The notes beneath the pieces were generated by a model. The model searched no databases. It worked only from the letters and a program-made list of their open reading frames with translations, and was not told the DNA's origin. From Brumimicrobium ulvae (GTDB lineage: Bacteria; Bacteroidota; Bacteroidia; Flavobacteriales_D; Crocinitomicaceae): DNA of 64,000 nucleotides. The stretch covers positions 1 through 64,000 of the forward strand of contig NZ_CANNGT010000012.1 in the NCBI RefSeq assembly GCF_947504225.1, written 5' to 3'. The number at the start of each line of letters is the position of its first letter. Position 1 is the stretch's first letter. Of the stretch, positions 7,806-18,118 are shown piece after piece. A program made the translations under genes and the position numbers.

Positions 7806-10502
7806 CTAATAACTCAGGTTAGAGCCCAACCATCTTTCCATTTCCTCAACACTCATTCCTTTGCGTTCTGCCAAACTTTCAATTTGATCTTTCGCTACTT
7901 TTCCAACACCAAAATATTTCGCTTCAGGATGACCAAAGTACCAACCTGCAACTGCCGCAGTTGGATACATTGCCATGTGCTCTGTAAGTTCTACCGTGGT
8001 GTGTTTTGTTGCATCTAAAATCTTAAACAAACCTGGTTTTTCTGTATGGTCAGGACAAGCTGGATAACCTGGTGCCGGACGAATTCCTTTGTATTTCTCT
8101 CTGATTAGTGCTTCATTGTCTAAATCTTCATCTGGTGAATACCCCCAAAATTCTTTTCTTACGCGTGCGTGCAATAATTCAGCAAATGATTCTGCTAACC
8201 GGTCGGCGAGTGCTTGCAACATTATAGCATTGTAATCATCATGGTCGTCTCTAAAACGTTGGATGTGCTCATCGATCCCAATTCCCGCTGTGACTACAAA
8301 TCCGCCAATATAGTCTTTGATTCCACTTTCCTTGGGTGCTATAAAATCAGCCAAAGCGATGTTATGTGCTTTTTTAGATTTCTTCAATTGAGAACGCATA
8401 GAGCGTTGAACATTGAGAACTTCAGTTCTCGATTCGTCTTTGTAGATTTCGATATCGTCATCATTGATTGAATTTGCAGGGAATAATCCATACACTCCTT
8501 TGGCAGTAAGCCATTTTTCATCGATGATTTTTTTCAATAACACTTGCGCCTCTTCGAATAGTTTAGTTGCCGATTCTCCAACAATTTCATCTTCCAAAAT
8601 CGCAGGATACCTTCCCGCCAATTCCCATGTCTGAAAGAAAGGCGTCCAATCGGTATACTCCAAGATCTCTTCTAAACTGTAATCTTCAAAACTGTAAACT
8701 CCTAGTTGATTAGGAACTTTAATATCACTTTGATTCCAATCGATGGGAAACTTGTTGGCACGTGCTTCTGCCAATGGAATATATGTTTTACGTGCACTTG
8801 TATTTTCATGATGTTCACGTAATTTTTTATATTCTTCTTTAATGTTGGCTACAAAATCATCTCGTTTATTCCCCAATAAACTTTCCACAGCAGTAACAGA
8901 GCGAGAAGCATCGAGTATGTGTACGGTTTGATTCTTTGTATAGAATTGTTCAATTTTTACTGCAGTATGCACACGAGAGGTTGTTGCTCCACCGATCAAT
9001 AGAGGAATATCAATATCTGCACGCTCCATTTCTTTGGCTACCGTCACCATTTCATCTAAAGAGGGCGTAATGAGTCCACTTAATCCAATAGCATCAGCGT
9101 TGTGTTCGATTGCAGTTTGAATAATTTTTTCGGCCGGAACCATTACTCCAAGGTCAATTACCTCATAGTTGTTACATCCTAAAACAACCCCTACGATATT
9201 TTTACCAATATCATGAACATCACCTTTTACGGTGGCCATTACAATTTTACCGTTCGGTTTGTCGTCTTCTTGTTTATCGGCTTCAATAAAAGGCAGAAGA
9301 TAAGCAACAGCTTTTTTCATCACCCTAGCAGACTTTACTACCTGCGGTAAAAACATTTTTCCACTTCCAAATAAATCACCAACGATGTTCATTCCATCCA
9401 TTAAAGGACCTTCAATGACTTCAATTGGACGTTTGTAATTGTGCCTACATTCTTCGGTGTCTTCATCTATATATTCTGTAATTCCTTTAACTAGGGCGTG
9501 TGCTAACCTTTCCTCTACGGGTTGATCTCTCCAAGCTAAATCAACTACTCTTTCTTTTTTTTCTCCGGTGAAATTTTCAGCAAACTCTAACAGCCTTTCC
9601 GTGGCATCATCTCGTCTGTTTAAAAGGACATCCTCAACTTTTTCAAGTAGTTCTTTGTCAATGTCATCGTATACCCCCAACAAGGCAGGATTGACAATCC
9701 CCATGTTCATTCCCCTTTTAATGGCATGATATAAAAATGCCGAGTGCATAGCTTCACGAACAGCATTGTTTCCTCTAAAGGAGAAAGAAACGTTGGAAAC
9801 ACCACCAGAAACACTTGCTCCAGGTAAGTTTTTCCGAATCCATTCCGTGGCATTAAAAAAGTCCAAGGCATTATTTCTATGCTCTTCCATTCCAGTAGCA
9901 ACGGGGAAGATGTTGGGGTCAAAAATAATGTCTTGTGGAGGGAATTTTACTACATTAACAAGAATGTCATATGAGCGTTTACAAATTTCAATTCTGCGTT
10001 CATAGTTATCGGCTTGACCTTCTTCATCAAAAGCCATAACAATTACTGCTGCACCAAGTCTTCTGACTATTTTGGCTCTTTCGATAAATAATTCTTCCCC
10101 ATCTTTTAATGAAATTGAATTCACAACGCCTTTTCCTTGAACACATTTTAAACCTGCTTCAATGATTTCCCATTTCGAAGAGTCTACCATGATGGGCACG
10201 CGTGCAATGTCAGGTTCCGAAGCGATTAAATTTAAAAACTTAATCATAGCTGCTTTCCCATCAATCATCCCTTCATCCATGTTTACATCGATGATTTGTG
10301 CCCCACCTTGAACTTGGTCTAAAGCAACTTCTAACGCTTCCTCATACTTATCTTCTTTGATTAAACGCAAGAATTTCTTAGAACCTGTGACATTCGTTCG
10401 TTCACCAACATTGATAAAGTTGGATTCTGGTGTGATGATTAATGGTTCAAGGCCTGATAGTTTTAATGGAGGAAGTATATTTTTTTTATTCATTGTTTTC
10501 AT
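7806..10502 (-). CDS. metH: cobalamin-dependent methionine synthase, folate/B12/activation part
   Basis: C-terminal three modules of MetH as a separate 898-aa polypeptide. A pterin-binding TIM barrel (about 25-290) holds methyltetrahydrofolate. The B12 cap follows, then the B12-binding domain with D428-V-H430-D-I-G433 (His430 is the lower cobalt ligand). The AdoMet-dependent reactivation domain closes the protein ([12 protein letters not shown] near the end). The homocysteine module is encoded just upstream (10601-11608), so the two polypeptides must assemble to make methionine. Split MetH is known in Bacteroidota. The gap between the halves holds a REP-like palindrome. Transcription is probably from the SAM-riboswitch promoter. 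Confidence 0.96.
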   Translation of the reverse strand: MKTMNKKNILPPLKLSGLEPLIITPESNFINVGERTNVTGSKKFLRLIKEDKYEEALEVALDQVQGGAQIIDVNMDEGMIDGKAAMIKFLNLIASEPDIARVPIMVDSSKWEIIEAGLKCVQGKGVVNSISLKDGEELFIERAKIVRRLGAAVIVMAFDEEGQADNYERRIEICKRSYDILVNVVKFPPQDIIFDPNIFPVATGMEEHRNNALDFFNATEWIRKNLPGASVSGGVSNVSFSFRGNNAVREAMHSAFLYHAIKRGMNMGIVNPALLGVYDDIDKELLEKVEDVLLNRRDDATERLLEFAENFTGEKKERVVDLAWRDQPVEERLAHALVKGITEYIDEDTEECRHNYKRPIEVIEGPLMDGMNIVGDLFGSGKMFLPQVVKSARVMKKAVAYLLPFIEADKQEDDKPNGKIVMATVKGDVHDIGKNIVGVVLGCNNYEVIDLGVMVPAEKIIQTAIEHNADAIGLSGLITPSLDEMVTVAKEMERADIDIPLLIGGATTSRVHTAVKIEQFYTKNQTVHILDASRSVTAVESLLGNKRDDFVANIKEEYKKLREHHENTSARKTYIPLAEARANKFPIDWNQSDIKVPNQLGVYSFEDYSLEEILEYTDWTPFFQTWELAGRYPAILEDEIVGESATKLFEEAQVLLKKIIDEKWLTAKGVYGLFPANSINDDDIEIYKDESRTEVLNVQRSMRSQLKKSKKAHNIALADFIAPKESGIKDYIGGFVVTAGIGIDEHIQRFRDDHDDYNAIMLQALADRLAESFAELLHARVRKEFWGYSPDEDLDNEALIREKYKGIRPAPGYPACPDHTEKPGLFKILDATKHTTVELTEHMAMYPTAAVAGWYFGHPEAKYFGVGKVAKDQIESLAERKGMSVEEMERWLGSNLSY

Positions 10503-10534
10503 GTTATATCTTTATTCTAAAGATGCTTTTTATT

Positions 10535-10590
10535 TCCCCCTTTGTAGGGCCTGTAGCGAACGACAGCTTCGGTAGGGCAAGGGGGGAGGA
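10535..10590. repeat. REP-like GC-rich palindrome between the metH halves
   Basis: CCCCCTTTG (10536-10544) and CAAGGGGG (10578-10585) form an imperfect inverted repeat around a GC-rich core with further short complementarity (CTGT/ACAG). Its composition stands out from the AT-rich surroundings. A related C-rich element occurs at 30729. Confidence 0.6.
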
Positions 10591-10600
10591 TTATTAATTC

Positions 10601-11608
10601 CTAAACCTTTTCATTCAGTTTTCTCACCTCATATTTTTTCGCCAAATCTGCAATAACTTTGATGTGGTCTGGAGTTGTTCCACAACATCCTCCTATAATA
10701 TTCACTAAGCCTTCTTTGAGGAAAGTTTCGATTTGTTCTCCCATAATTTCGGGGGTTTCATCATATTCTCCAAATGAATTGGGCAATCCAGCATTAGGGT
10801 GAGCGGAAACATAAAACGGAGCTTTATCGTCCATTATTTTTAAATATTGCCTTAATTCTTTTGCCCCTAAGGCACAATTCAATCCTACGCTAAATACCGG
10901 AAGATGCGAAATAGAAATCAAGAAAGCTTCTGTGGTTTGTCCTGTTAATGTTCTCCCTGATGCATCAGTAATAGTTCCTGAAATCATAATTGGTAACTCT
11001 GTTTTCATTTCTTCTTGAACGATGTCTATGGCGTACAGTGCTGCTTTGGCATTTAAAGTGTCGAAAATGGTTTCCACCAATAAAATATCAACCCCACCTT
11101 CAATTAAGGCTTTTACTTGAAGGCTGTATGCTTCAACCAATTCATCGAAGGTAATGGCCCTAAAAGCGGGGTCGTTTACGTCTGGTGATATTGATGCTGT
11201 TCTATTGGTGGGGCCAATTGCTCCTGCAACGTATCTTGGTTTATCTGGTTCTTTTGCAGTAAATTCATCTGCAACTTCTTTCGCGATTTTTGCAGAATGA
11301 TAGTTGATGTCATAAACGGCACTTTCTAAATCATAATCTGCTTGTGCAATTGTTGTACCTGAAAAGGTATTGGTTTCACAAATATCCGCTCCTGCTTCAA
11401 AGTATTTTGCATGAATTTCTTTGATGATTTCTGGACGAGTTAATGACAGTAAATCATTGTTTCCTTTTAGTGGTTTTTTATGATCTTCAAACCAACCTTT
11501 TCTGAAATCGATTTCTTCTAAAGGATATTGCTGAATCATGGTTCCCATTGCTCCGTCAAGGATTAAGGTTCTTGTTTTAACGATTTCACGGATATCTTGT
11601 TTTTTCAT
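10601..11608 (-). CDS. metH: methionine synthase homocysteine-methyltransferase part
   Basis: 335-aa homocysteine S-methyltransferase (Pfam S-methyl_trans type) that forms the N-terminal module of split cobalamin-dependent MetH. Zinc ligands are Cys245 (GLNCALG) and Cys308-Cys309 (GGCCGTT), and the start matches the MetH N-terminus ([11 protein letters not shown]). It transfers the methyl group from methylcobalamin on the partner protein to homocysteine. It is the first gene of the metH1-metH2 pair and lies behind a SAM-I riboswitch, so it should be shut off when S-adenosylmethionine is plentiful. Confidence 0.96.
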   Translation of the reverse strand: MKKQDIREIVKTRTLILDGAMGTMIQQYPLEEIDFRKGWFEDHKKPLKGNNDLLSLTRPEIIKEIHAKYFEAGADICETNTFSGTTIAQADYDLESAVYDINYHSAKIAKEVADEFTAKEPDKPRYVAGAIGPTNRTASISPDVNDPAFRAITFDELVEAYSLQVKALIEGGVDILLVETIFDTLNAKAALYAIDIVQEEMKTELPIMISGTITDASGRTLTGQTTEAFLISISHLPVFSVGLNCALGAKELRQYLKIMDDKAPFYVSAHPNAGLPNSFGEYDETPEIMGEQIETFLKEGLVNIIGGCCGTTPDHIKVIADLAKKYEVRKLNEKV

Positions 11609-11732
11609 CTTCTTATTTTTAATTTTTCTTTATCAATGCAAATTACTTCCTTCAACAAGCAGTTGAGGAGTTGAATTCATGATAATTACTAAAAAAGAAG
11701 TTTGGAGAAATGACGGCTTAGCCTTGTTTTCT

Positions 11733-11847
11733 ACTTATCTATTTTCACCAAAAGCGAAAAAGGAATTGGCACCGGAATTAATTAACGAATTAATTAAAAG
11801 GTTGCCAAGGTTTCGTAGGGCCTGTCCCTCCACCTTTCTTTATAAGT
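11733..11847 (-). ncRNA. SAM-I riboswitch (S-box leader) of metH
   Basis: Read on the minus strand, the segment has the S-box core in order: P1 ACTTAT, then AGGTGGAGGGAC, AGGCCCTACGAAACC, TGGCAACC, a P3 hairpin with arms TTAATTAA closed by a TTCG loop, then GGTGCCAATTCC, a P4 hairpin, and the closing P1 strand ATAAGT. These are the conserved SAM-I segments that bind S-adenosylmethionine. It starts about 240 nt upstream of metH1. Two short hairpins lie between the aptamer and the gene, but no strong terminator is visible, so whether it controls transcription or translation is open. Confidence 0.93.
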
Positions 11848-11940
11848 ATTATTGCATTCATTAAAAGAACTGTACAAATGTAAGGACTAATCTGTAGACA
11901 AAAAAGAAGAAGGGGAAATTGTTTTTTGGCACACAATAAC

Positions 11941-11980
11941 AAAACTCCTCTATACAATTAACTTTTTGCTAAGGGGTTTT
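11941..11980. terminator. possible weak hairpin terminator
   Basis: AAAACTCCT (11941-11949) pairs with AGGGGTTTT (11972-11980), nine positions with one G-U pair, around a 22-nt loop. It lies beyond the stop of the minus-strand gene ending at 12015. The long loop makes it a weak candidate. Confidence 0.35.
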
Positions 11981-12014
11981 ATTGATTTCAGCAATTCAAA
12001 TCTTAATTACTCGA

Positions 12015-12422
12015 TTACTTAATTAGAACAAGATTTATACTGCCAGTTTCTTCAAACCAGCTTACTTGCCACATTCTTCCATCGATTTGATCAAGTAAAA
12101 TAAAAGTGTAGATATTATCGGTTGTGTAAAGCTTAAACCTTCCATTCACCTCCTTGTTTTCTTCTATAAGTGTTAAGGTGCTTAAGTAATTTTCAAAACG
12201 AGTATCTTCTTCAATATCGATTTTTACGTGCCACATTAAACCATTTCTAGTGTTTAGCTTTATATAATTCCATCGAATATCTGTGGGGATTAGCCTGTAT
12301 TTCGGAGGATAAATATTTTCTTGATTAGTTCCCTTTGTGGTTTTGGTGGTTGTTGTTTGATTTTGTGCAGAGATACTCATCGTAAGCAACAAGCTGATGA
12401 TGAATGCAATTAGTTTTTTCAT
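12015..12422 (-). CDS. small exported protein with internal repeat
   Basis: Unrecognised 135-aa protein with a cleavable signal peptide (residues 1-19, ending SISAQ) and a Thr-rich linker. Two similar segments follow: WNYIKLNTRNGLMWHVKI and YTFILLDQIDGRMWQVSW share the pattern hydrophobic-L-(N/D)-X2-(N/D)G-(L/R)MW-X-V, which suggests an internally duplicated beta unit of about 50 residues. It is the last gene of a secreted-hydrolase operon, 11 nt after the preceding gene. Confidence 0.75.
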   Translation of the reverse strand: MKKLIAFIISLLLTMSISAQNQTTTTKTTKGTNQENIYPPKYRLIPTDIRWNYIKLNTRNGLMWHVKIDIEEDTRFENYLSTLTLIEENKEVNGRFKLYTTDNIYTFILLDQIDGRMWQVSWFEETGSINLVLIK

Positions 12423-12433
12423 AATATTGAAAT

Positions 12434-15241
12434 TTAATTAAGAACTAGTTTTTGTGTTAAGTTTAAAGCGGGTATGTTTACCAAATAAATACCTTTTCGT
12501 AAGTCTTGTACATTTATCTTTTGTTTTAATTGGTCTTCCACAACAGGAATAGAACGAATTAATGTTCCTGTTAAATCATAAATTTGAATTTTATCTTTTA
12601 TAGGCGTATTCCAAACTACATTTACTTCTTCTTTAGCTGGATTAGGATATAAATTCATCTTTGATGTTTGCTGATTTTCTTTTTTTGTTCCTACATAATA
12701 AGAAGTGTCTAGTTTCGGCAACATGATGTAGCTTGGGTAATCAGCATTGAAATTATAAGTGATTTCTGCATTTTGAGGCGTTAGATTTTGACCTTGATAA
12801 TTATAGGTGTTGGTGTCACCAGGACTCCATCTGAAAAATTCACCATCTTCATTCGGTAAATGTGGATTGCTCTGGTATTTTGGGTAATTAGAACTGCTCA
12901 ATAAAAATTTGATTTGATGATCTTTACCAAATGTGTGGCCTAAAGGAAGCAAATTAAATTCAAAATGATAGTAGGTATCATTGTCGATGTTGGTGAGTAA
13001 AATCGTTTCATTTGTGTCGCTTTGGGCAATGGCTTTCGCATATTCCCTCGACTTCGCATTTACCACTCCTTCTGTGATTAACATTTCTCTGCCGTCAGGA
13101 TAAACATCTAGAATACGAACCATAATATCAAAATCTGTTTTCGAAGTCGCATGGTTGGTAGTATGTCCTTTTGCATAAATACCGGCTTTTGGAAAGCCAA
13201 CATAGGTCATTGTATCATTCAATGGAGCAGTAGTGAAGATTAAAACATCATTTCTGTATAAGGTAGCAGATTCATAATCGGGATTGGCTAAGTCCATAGA
13301 TCCTTGTGATTTTTTTAGTCCATCTGGAGTCCTTGGAATCATATTGTTTCCTCCAATGGTAATCACTGGATTGTTAGGATCTGCGATATAACTTAGGGTT
13401 CCTTCTTGTGTAGTTGGAGCAATGCCATCTGCACTTAAATCTTGATGAAGGTAATAGTAGTCCTCTGTAATCCCTTTTTTGAAAGGCAAAGAATCTGTTC
13501 CCAACCAATAGTTTCCAACATTAAGGTTTACAGGGTCATTTGTAGGTCCAGAAACATACAGTCTGATGTCTTTGATATGATCAAAATGACTCATGTCAGG
13601 TGCTGTTAGCGGAGCCGATAAATTAATGAGTGGAACGTCCATCGCAGGAAGATCAAGATTAAATGGAATAATTGTGTTGCCATTGTCTAGTTCAACAGGA
13701 ACACCATCCAATGAAGATTCTCCAGCCAAATAATTCAAAAATTGGTAATAGGGGACGATATAATTTTTAGCTGGAACCCTAACCTGGTTTGTGCCTAAAG
13801 CTTGCCATTCATTAGACTCTGGAATAATGAAGAAAGGTTCTCCACCCAGGTGAAGTCTATACCAATTTAATAGTTCTGATTTATACAAATTATTCACAAC
13901 ATCTGGGTCTGTTAGAACCGTATTGGGATCAATATTCAGATCAACATTCATAACATCATAGACATTATCGGGATAAATCATATCTCCAACTTCTTTTGTT
14001 CCAATTGTTTGATGCGTCCATGGTCCGATGACAAGTTTTTGCATCATCCCTGGATTTTCCTTGCGCGTTTTATTGAAGGTTTCGATTTGACCATTAATAA
14101 ATATATCCCACCAACCGGTTAAATGGTAAGCTGGTCGATTGAGGTTTTTATACCTGGAATTATTTCCATTCGCATCAGAATACCCTAAATCATTGATAGG
14201 TGCTGAAGAAGCATCTAAGTCTTTACGAAGTATAGATGTTGGATGCGCACCGGAAGGTGATGTCCCTAAATCGTTGGAAACAAACCAATCAATAAGGTCG
14301 TTGGCCAAGTCCAAGTTATTTGTATAGCCATAATCTGAAGGACTATGAATATTATTGTAAATACTTCCATCTACACCGTTTAATGAATCGAGGACGTTGT
14401 CTGTAATTTGTCCCGTTATCCACCCAGTGGTTAATGAGTTTCTGTACACTCCGTTATGAAATAAAGTGGTGTTGTAATGTTCGTTTGTCGCTACAATCGG
14501 CATGATGCATTTTAACGGATTGGCTTCAGTAAAAGGCATGTCGGAAAGGGCTTGGTATTGAGAATTCCCTAATGCAGAAGCTCCAAACATTCCAATCTTA
14601 CCATTACTGTAAAGAATTGTATCCATTACGCCATCTAAATCTACATCTGCAATTCTGTAGGCATGATTCGCTAGATAGTTTATGGCTTGACTACCATCAT
14701 GATGTTTTAACGCATGATTCGCAGCAGTGTTAGCTGTAATATCCATAGGAATTGAAATAGATGGGTGATAAGGTTCCTTAGGCCAAGCATCTGAATACAT
14801 TGGAAAGTAAACCCCTTCACTATCATATCTTCCCCTCATGTCTTGTATAGCAAAAGAATAACCAAGAAAAGGAAATATTTTACCGCCTAAATCATCACCG
14901 TTTTTGTCGTAGGGAGTACGTGTAAAAATAATGGGCAATTGAAAACTTTCTGAGGTTATATTTACAGTGTCGTATATGATATATTGCGTATTCTTAGGAA
15001 CAATTTGAATGGGATAAAATGTACCATCAAACTCAACCTCAGTGATGATAGAATCTCTAAAAACGGGAACGGAAATAGTTGTAGAAAGTAGTGTCCCGTC
15101 AGACATAGGTACGAGAATAGTATCCTTTTTAGCAAGCTCCTCTATACTGTCAATTGTTCCATTTGGTATTATTTGTCCAAATAGTCCGCTTAAGGTAAAA
15201 CAGAAGAGTATGTTAAGAAATAAAATCCTCATGGTATTCAT
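12434..15241 (-). CDS. secreted CocE/NonD-family (peptidase S15-like) hydrolase with T9SS sorting domain
   Basis: 935-aa exported serine hydrolase. Signal peptide (1-22), then the alpha/beta-hydrolase domain of the CocE/X-Pro dipeptidyl-peptidase family: TRTPYDKNG near 108, QDMRGRYDSEG near 133, nucleophile Ser222 in GMFGASALGN, and the His-bearing VIGPWTHQTIG. A beta-rich PepX C-terminal domain follows, and the last 70 residues are a T9SS sorting domain (LYPNPAKEEV to QKLVLN). The product should be secreted or surface-attached and cleave acyl or peptide bonds. It lies 19 nt after the esterase at 15261, in the same operon. Confidence 0.9.
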   Translation of the reverse strand: MNTMRILFLNILFCFTLSGLFGQIIPNGTIDSIEELAKKDTILVPMSDGTLLSTTISVPVFRDSIITEVEFDGTFYPIQIVPKNTQYIIYDTVNITSESFQLPIIFTRTPYDKNGDDLGGKIFPFLGYSFAIQDMRGRYDSEGVYFPMYSDAWPKEPYHPSISIPMDITANTAANHALKHHDGSQAINYLANHAYRIADVDLDGVMDTILYSNGKIGMFGASALGNSQYQALSDMPFTEANPLKCIMPIVATNEHYNTTLFHNGVYRNSLTTGWITGQITDNVLDSLNGVDGSIYNNIHSPSDYGYTNNLDLANDLIDWFVSNDLGTSPSGAHPTSILRKDLDASSAPINDLGYSDANGNNSRYKNLNRPAYHLTGWWDIFINGQIETFNKTRKENPGMMQKLVIGPWTHQTIGTKEVGDMIYPDNVYDVMNVDLNIDPNTVLTDPDVVNNLYKSELLNWYRLHLGGEPFFIIPESNEWQALGTNQVRVPAKNYIVPYYQFLNYLAGESSLDGVPVELDNGNTIIPFNLDLPAMDVPLINLSAPLTAPDMSHFDHIKDIRLYVSGPTNDPVNLNVGNYWLGTDSLPFKKGITEDYYYLHQDLSADGIAPTTQEGTLSYIADPNNPVITIGGNNMIPRTPDGLKKSQGSMDLANPDYESATLYRNDVLIFTTAPLNDTMTYVGFPKAGIYAKGHTTNHATSKTDFDIMVRILDVYPDGREMLITEGVVNAKSREYAKAIAQSDTNETILLTNIDNDTYYHFEFNLLPLGHTFGKDHQIKFLLSSSNYPKYQSNPHLPNEDGEFFRWSPGDTNTYNYQGQNLTPQNAEITYNFNADYPSYIMLPKLDTSYYVGTKKENQQTSKMNLYPNPAKEEVNVVWNTPIKDKIQIYDLTGTLIRSIPVVEDQLKQKINVQDLRKGIYLVNIPALNLTQKLVLN

Positions 15242-15260
15242 ATTAAAAGTCAGCCGCTTT

Positions 15261-16961
15261 TTATCGTTTTATCGAAATTTTAGAAGCGTTGACATTTCCG
15301 TTGATGTCTACAATTTTCAAAATATAATGTCCTTCTGTAAGTTGGCTAACATCGCAATTTTGTTGTTTCCCTTGAAGGTCATGTTTCTGTACCAATTGTC
15401 CTAGGTTAGAATAGATATATAGTTTTTTTAACTCTACTTCTCCTGTAACAATCAATACATCACTGGTTGGATTTGGATAAATCTTCAGACCATTAACTTC
15501 GTTTGAGAGTACACTTAAACTAGTAAAGTCCATTGTTTTAACTTGCTGTGCTTTACATCCGTTTTGATCTGTTACGCTAAGGGCAACAGTATAATTTCCT
15601 GTGTTGCTATAAATGTGAGTAGGACTCATTGCGCTAGATGCATTTCCATCTCCAAATTGCCAGTTGTAATTTACAAATCCAGTTGGTAAGGGTGAAAAAG
15701 TAACCGCCATGCCATTAGCTGTACTCATAAAGTTAACTGTGGGATTGGGGTTAACGTCAACAATAAAAGAAGATTCACCATTGTATCTTGCTATTTCGCT
15801 AAACTGTTTAGCTTTTATCGTCGCTTGTCCTGATTGTGTAAAAACAATTTGTACTGAATCTCCTTCAGCATGAATGATGTCGCCGTTATTCACCTCCCAA
15901 CAGAACTTGTAATTGGTTGGTCCAGTAATTCTATAGGTCAGGGTATCATTTTTACACACATTTTCATTTCCTTGGATGGCATAAGTACTTTTTCTAAGAA
16001 TAGAAGAATAATGATTTTCTATTAAATTGTAGATGGTGTCCCAATAAGGAGTAGGGGGAGAATCCCAATCTCCATTGCTTGTACCGTGAAATTCATGGCC
16101 TTGTCCATCAACAAAGTAGGTGGTATGAGGGATGTTATAAGACGTTAATTGGTTTGATATACTTCGAGAGCCATGTGTAATCGGAGTCGTAGGAACAGCA
16201 AAAGGATGTCCAACACCAAAGGGTACGGTTCCATCAGCTTTTCCGTGAACATGTAAGCCAGGAGTCGTTTCGTCTGCATTTATCCATGTTGAATCACCAA
16301 TAGCGCCCCACAAGTTAACAAAACCAGTAATATTCATTGCGTGGGAATAATTGTTTCCTGTACAATCTAAACAGCCTAATGCAGGATATCCCATACCACT
16401 TTGGATTGAGCTAGGCGCTTCATTTTGATCCATATAAATGGTGTGAATTACCGCAAATGCTCCTGCACTAGAACCCCCTATAAAAGTATAGTTAGTGTCG
16501 ATACCGTAAATGTTGTGCTTCTCCTTCAGGAATCTTATGGCGGTCCTTAAATCTTGAGTTCCGCGATAAACTGCTCGTTCAGCACTTGTGTTAGACAAAG
16601 GATTAAATCCTTTTCTATAATCAATGGTCGCAGTAACATACCCTCTACGGGCAAAGCTATCACATAATGCCATCATGTCTTGTAGCTCTTTGTTGCCATT
16701 TAAGAATCCACCTGGGTGAACCCAAATCATCAATGGACGTTTGACTAATGTATCAGCGTCAGGAGTGAATATATTCATATAAAGATCTTCATCATTATAA
16801 GGAATGTTCCACCTTTCAGCAACTCCATATTTAACATTCGTATGTTGTGTAATTGAATTAAATATTGGAGATACGTATCTGTTGGTATCACATTGCGAAT
16901 AAAGGAGGTTGGAAATGAAAAGACTTAAGGTAAAACCTACGATTTGATAAAAGAGTTTCAT
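15261..16961 (-). CDS. secreted esterase with PKD and T9SS domains
   Basis: 566-aa exported protein. Signal peptide (1-23), then an alpha/beta-hydrolase of the carboxylesterase/BD-FAE type with oxyanion loop HPGGF (82-86), nucleophile Ser165 in GGSSAG, and the catalytic His probably in the GQGHEFHG segment. A PKD domain (WQFGDGNASS, then THIYSNTGNYTV) and a T9SS C-terminal sorting domain (IYPNPTSDVL to KISIKR) follow. It is likely secreted or surface-bound, acting on an ester of unknown kind. First gene of the operon with 12434 and 12015; its upstream region holds a hairpin and is divergent from the gene at 17299. Confidence 0.9.
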   Translation of the reverse strand: MKLFYQIVGFTLSLFISNLLYSQCDTNRYVSPIFNSITQHTNVKYGVAERWNIPYNDEDLYMNIFTPDADTLVKRPLMIWVHPGGFLNGNKELQDMMALCDSFARRGYVTATIDYRKGFNPLSNTSAERAVYRGTQDLRTAIRFLKEKHNIYGIDTNYTFIGGSSAGAFAVIHTIYMDQNEAPSSIQSGMGYPALGCLDCTGNNYSHAMNITGFVNLWGAIGDSTWINADETTPGLHVHGKADGTVPFGVGHPFAVPTTPITHGSRSISNQLTSYNIPHTTYFVDGQGHEFHGTSNGDWDSPPTPYWDTIYNLIENHYSSILRKSTYAIQGNENVCKNDTLTYRITGPTNYKFCWEVNNGDIIHAEGDSVQIVFTQSGQATIKAKQFSEIARYNGESSFIVDVNPNPTVNFMSTANGMAVTFSPLPTGFVNYNWQFGDGNASSAMSPTHIYSNTGNYTVALSVTDQNGCKAQQVKTMDFTSLSVLSNEVNGLKIYPNPTSDVLIVTGEVELKKLYIYSNLGQLVQKHDLQGKQQNCDVSQLTEGHYILKIVDINGNVNASKISIKR

Positions 16962-17144
16962 GTAGTATGTGTTAATGCTATAGCTAAGTTACTTAATTTT
17001 AAATAAATAAATCACTTTGTGGTTATTTTTATCAAGATAAGAGGTTTCAATTTTTTTAGAAAGGTTTAAAACTATGCTCCCGATAGGCCTCGGGATTAGT
17101 GCATTTCGCTTTAGCTTCCAAATACCTTATCAGATATTAGACGT

Positions 17145-17173
17145 TAGATGTTAGACAAAAAGTCTAATATCTA
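17145..17173. repeat. perfectly paired hairpin in divergent intergenic region
   Basis: TAGATGTTAGAC (17145-17156), loop AAAAA, GTCTAATATCTA (17162-17173): 12 bp with one G-U pair. The arms are also direct-repeat-like (TTAGAC, TTAGA). It lies in the 337-nt gap between the divergent genes starting at 16961 and 17299. No other gene is visible in the gap. It could be a terminator-like or regulatory hairpin, or a small repeat. Confidence 0.6.
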
Positions 17174-17298
17174 ACATCTATTTCTTTTACTTAGAGAATT
17201 TTATTCTAATCTAAACCTATGGCACTTTCAGTCCATAATGGTTTATTCTGTCTCAATGTATTTATCTAACTTTTCAAATTAAGTAGTATTTTTGCTCT

Positions 17299-17640
17299 AT
17301 GGCAAAATGGGGTACATATTTTATCGTTGGGGCTTTACTGGGAATGCTCTTACCTTTCTTTTTTATGATGTTTGACGCTTTTGAAATTAGCGAAAATCCA
17401 ATATTCCCTGTATTGTCGTTATTCCTTGGTGGAACGGGTGTTGTTCTGCATTTGCTCAACGCTGTTAACTCAAAAACCATAAACAGTTCTTCTTTGTTAT
17501 TGCTGACAAGTATTTTGTCAATAATCTATGGTTTTTCTTTAAACGTTCTTGGGGTTCCTAACGCAAAATATTTATTGCTCGTTGGTGCTTTACTTGTAGC
17601 GGTTTGGATTATGCTTCCGGGATCCAAAAAAGAAGACTGA
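17299..17640 (+). CDS. small integral membrane protein, four helices
   Basis: 113-aa hydrophobic protein with about four transmembrane helices (roughly residues 7-27, 34-53, 61-82, 86-107) and a short charged tail (GSKKED). No family recognised. A TATTTTTG box (17287-17294) ends only 4 nt before the ATG, so a very short or absent leader is possible. The hairpin/mini-ORF repeat array begins about 80 nt downstream on the same strand and could be part of its transcript. Confidence 0.75.
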   Translation: MAKWGTYFIVGALLGMLLPFFFMMFDAFEISENPIFPVLSLFLGGTGVVLHLLNAVNSKTINSSSLLLLTSILSIIYGFSLNVLGVPNAKYLLLVGALLVAVWIMLPGSKKED

Positions 17641-17728
17641 TCTTATCATAAGTTTATTTTCCAATAACATTTTATTCACAGTGAGTTGAGTCATCTTTGC
17701 TGATGATTTAAAGTTTGGTTTTAAAACA

Positions 17729-17804
17729 ATTAGAGGAGAAAACGGGCGTTTCCTCCTCTAATCAACTAACACTACTACTTATGAAACCTAACTACTACTG
17801 CTAA
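17729..17804 (+). ncRNA. structured repeat, copy 1
   Basis: Stem 17729-17741 with 17749-17762 (13 bp with one bulged C) around ACGGGCG at 17742-17748. The mini-ORF at 17781-17804 encodes MKPNYYC then stop. The arm sequence (ATTAGAGGA) differs from the other copies, yet pairing is kept. Confidence 0.7.
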
Positions 17805-17894
17805 TATAACCCCTGAATTTAATTTTTGTTGCGTATACTTCGTTAAAAGATTGTTAAAAGTATTTTAAGTTAAAATGCTGTCTTTTTAAAAACA

Positions 17895-18011
17895 GCAAGA
17901 GAGAAAACGGGCGCTTTCTCTCTTGCATTAACACTACTACTTATGAAACCTAACTACTACTTTCTTATTAACTACTCAATTCTATTTTTGTTGTGTGGTT
18001 TAAGCAAATAA
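17895..18011 (+). ncRNA. structured repeat, copy 2, with hydrophobic 22-aa mini-ORF
   Basis: Perfect 12-bp stem 17895-17906/17915-17926 (GCAAGAGAGAAA) with loop ACGGGCGC. The mini-ORF 17943-18011 encodes 22 residues that start MKPNYYFLIN and continue hydrophobic (SILFLLCGLSK at the end), like a small membrane peptide. Translation is unproven. Confidence 0.7.
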
Positions 18012-18055
18012 ATGTTAAAATAAGTTGAGCCTGATATATAGGTTCATTTAAAACA

Positions 18056-18118
18056 GTAAGAGAGAAAACGGGCGCTTTCTCTCTTACATTAACACTACTA
18101 CTTATGAAACCTAACTAG
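18056..18118 (+). ncRNA. structured repeat, copy 3
   Basis: Perfect 12-bp stem 18056-18067/18076-18087 (GTAAGAGAGAAA) with loop ACGGGCGC. Compared with copy 2 the second pair changes from C-G to T-A on both arms. The mini-ORF at 18104 is only MKPN then stop. Confidence 0.7.

Noticed and set aside
11679-11864. 61-codon open frame on the plus strand
   Set aside because: It is antisense to the SAM-I riboswitch and has no coding features.
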